Assembly (NCBI GenBank): GCA_945905295.1
Contig: CAMDPX010000001.1
Coordinates: forward strand, 105,410-169,409
Reading direction: 5' to 3'
Length of the DNA: 64,000 bases
Source of the DNA: Planctomyces sp. SH-PL62
Lineage (GTDB): Bacteria; Planctomycetota; Planctomycetia; Planctomycetales; Planctomycetaceae
Positions 62,805 to 64,000 of this stretch are shown in pieces (within the stretch, counting starts at the first letter, position 1; every line of letters begins with the position of its first letter). A program made the translations under genes and the position numbers. A model generated the notes under the pieces. That model did not search any database. It was not told the origin of the DNA and was given only the letters and a program-made list of their open reading frames with translations.

Positions 62805-64000
62805 ATGCGTCGAGTCTGTCCGTTGATCGCGTTAGTCGCACTGATGTCGGTTGTGCTCACGATTGGCACAACGAGCAGAGACCTGCGATCCGATGATCCG
62901 CAGTCGAAGAACGCCGCTCCGCCGACGGCTCCGAAAGCAGAACCGAAGCGGATCGAAGTCGCACTCAACGGCCACACCTTTTCGCTGCCCGAAGGCTTCA
63001 CGATTGAACTCGTGGCCGGGCCGCCGCTGGTCAATCGGCCGATCAGCGCCAGCTTTGATGAAGAGGGTCGGCTGTACGTTTCCGATTCGTCCGGCACGAA
63101 CGATCCATCGGCGAAGCAACTCATCGACAAGCCGCATCGAGTCGTCCGACTCGAAGACACCGACGGCGACGGCAAGTTCGACAAGAGCAGCGTGTTCGCC
63201 GACAAGCTGATGTTTCCGGAGGGGACGTTGTGGCACGACGGCTCGCTGTATGTGGCCGCTCCGCCGAGCATCTGGAAGCTGACCGATACCGACGGCGACG
63301 GTGTGGCCGATCAACGCGAAGAGTGGTTCAAAGGGAACACGCTCACCGGCTGCGCGAACGATCTGCATGGGCCGTATCTCGGCCCCGACGGTTATCTCTA
63401 CTGGTGCAAGGGAGCGTTCGCGGAGCAGACCTACGAACGACCGGTTCGACCCGTAGGTTGGGACTCCGTCCCGACCAATTCGACGAACAAAAACACCGAA
63501 GCCAAAACCGAACCGGTCGGGACGGAGTCCCAACCTACGAAACCGTGGACCACGAAAGCCTCGCATATTTTCCGCGCGAGACCGGACGCTCCGCGAGACC
63601 CCGCCACCGGCAGCATCAAGACATCGGCGATCGAGTGCGTGATGACCGGCGGCATGGACAACCCGGTGGATGTCGTCTTCACGCCGACCGGCGAGCGAAT
63701 CTTCACGACGACGTTCCTGGTGCATCCGGGCGGAGGCAACCGCGACGGCCTGCTGCACGCCGTGTACGGCGGAGTCTATGGCAAGGACTGGAACGTGATT
63801 GATTCCCCCAGCCACCCGCGGACCGGCGACGTGATGCCGGTGCTGTGCCATCTCGGAGCCGCCGCCCCCTGCGGCCTGGAACGCTTGCAGTCCTCCGCCT
63901 GGGGCCGCGAGTACCAAGACAATCTCTTCGCCTGCTGCTTCAACATGCGGAAGGTGACTCGCCACGTCCTGCAACCTCACGGAGCGACGTTCCAAACCGA
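62805..64000 (+). CDS. PVC-type membrane-bound dehydrogenase N-terminal part (3' end outside window)
   Basis: FSLPEGFTIELVAGPPLVNRPISASFDEEGRLYVSDSSGTND...RVVRLEDTDGDGKFDKSSVFADKLMFPEGTLWHDGSLYVAAPPSIWKLTDTDGDG. Confidence 0.92.
   Translation, partial: MRRVCPLIALVALMSVVLTIGTTSRDLRSDDPQSKNAAPPTAPKAEPKRIEVALNGHTFSLPEGFTIELVAGPPLVNRPISASFDEEGRLYVSDSSGTNDPSAKQLIDKPHRVVRLEDTDGDGKFDKSSVFADKLMFPEGTLWHDGSLYVAAPPSIWKLTDTDGDGVADQREEWFKGNTLTGCANDLHGPYLGPDGYLYWCKGAFAEQTYERPVRPVGWDSVPTNSTNKNTEAKTEPVGTESQPTKPWTTKASHIFRARPDAPRDPATGSIKTSAIECVMTGGMDNPVDVVFTPTGERIFTTTFLVHPGGGNRDGLLHAVYGGVYGKDWNVIDSPSHPRTGDVMPVLCHLGAAAPCGLERLQSSAWGREYQDNLFACCFNMRKVTRHVLQPHGATFQT
63453..63538. repeat. GTAG-hairpin ... hairpin-CTAC element in frame within the PVC dehydrogenase gene
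   Basis: GTAG GTTGGGACTCCGTCCCGAC ... GTCGGGACGGAGTCCCAAC CTAC. Confidence 0.92.

Noticed and set aside
62832-63995. 387-aa minus-strand ORF
   Set aside because: Antisense to the PVC-type dehydrogenase gene starting at 62805, which runs off the window and so is missing from the ORF track.
1-64000. Prophage, integrative element or large defence island
   Set aside because: No integrase, phage structural genes, restriction enzymes or tRNA attachment site seen; only small TA-like modules.

Overview
This 64 kb window looks like chromosomal DNA from a planctomycete: DUF1501, DUF1559 and PVC-type dehydrogenase genes, CRTAC1/FG-GAP proteins, and a Cys-rich wall-like protein. I found no rRNA, tRNA, CRISPR array or prophage. 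About 50 credible CDSs cover a respiratory cluster (COX3, COX4-like, ABC transporter, SCO, DUF420), metabolism (LeuD, pyrimidine and purine nucleoside phosphorylases, threonine aldolase, GSAM-like aminotransferase, RfbA), efflux (MATE, TolC, HlyD-GAF), small toxin-antitoxin-like modules (Doc, VapBC, a nucleotidyltransferase pair), and a head-to-head duplicated TPR + FG-GAP locus. The strongest unexplained signal is a dense, diverse set of REP/BIME-like palindromes. At least six share a 5' GTAG / 3' CTAC frame around short hairpins whose stems differ in sequence but keep pairing. GTAG is the tetranucleotide at the foot of REP hairpins recognised by REP-associated tyrosine transposases (RAYTs). 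A truncated RAYT lies at about 25.0-25.25 kb. Palindromes also sit in frame inside at least three, probably four, genes (purine nucleoside phosphorylase, transglutaminase-like protein, PVC dehydrogenase, FtsX-like permease), and one supplies a stop codon. This resembles Rickettsia palindromic elements. Homology calls are by eye only; no searches were run.
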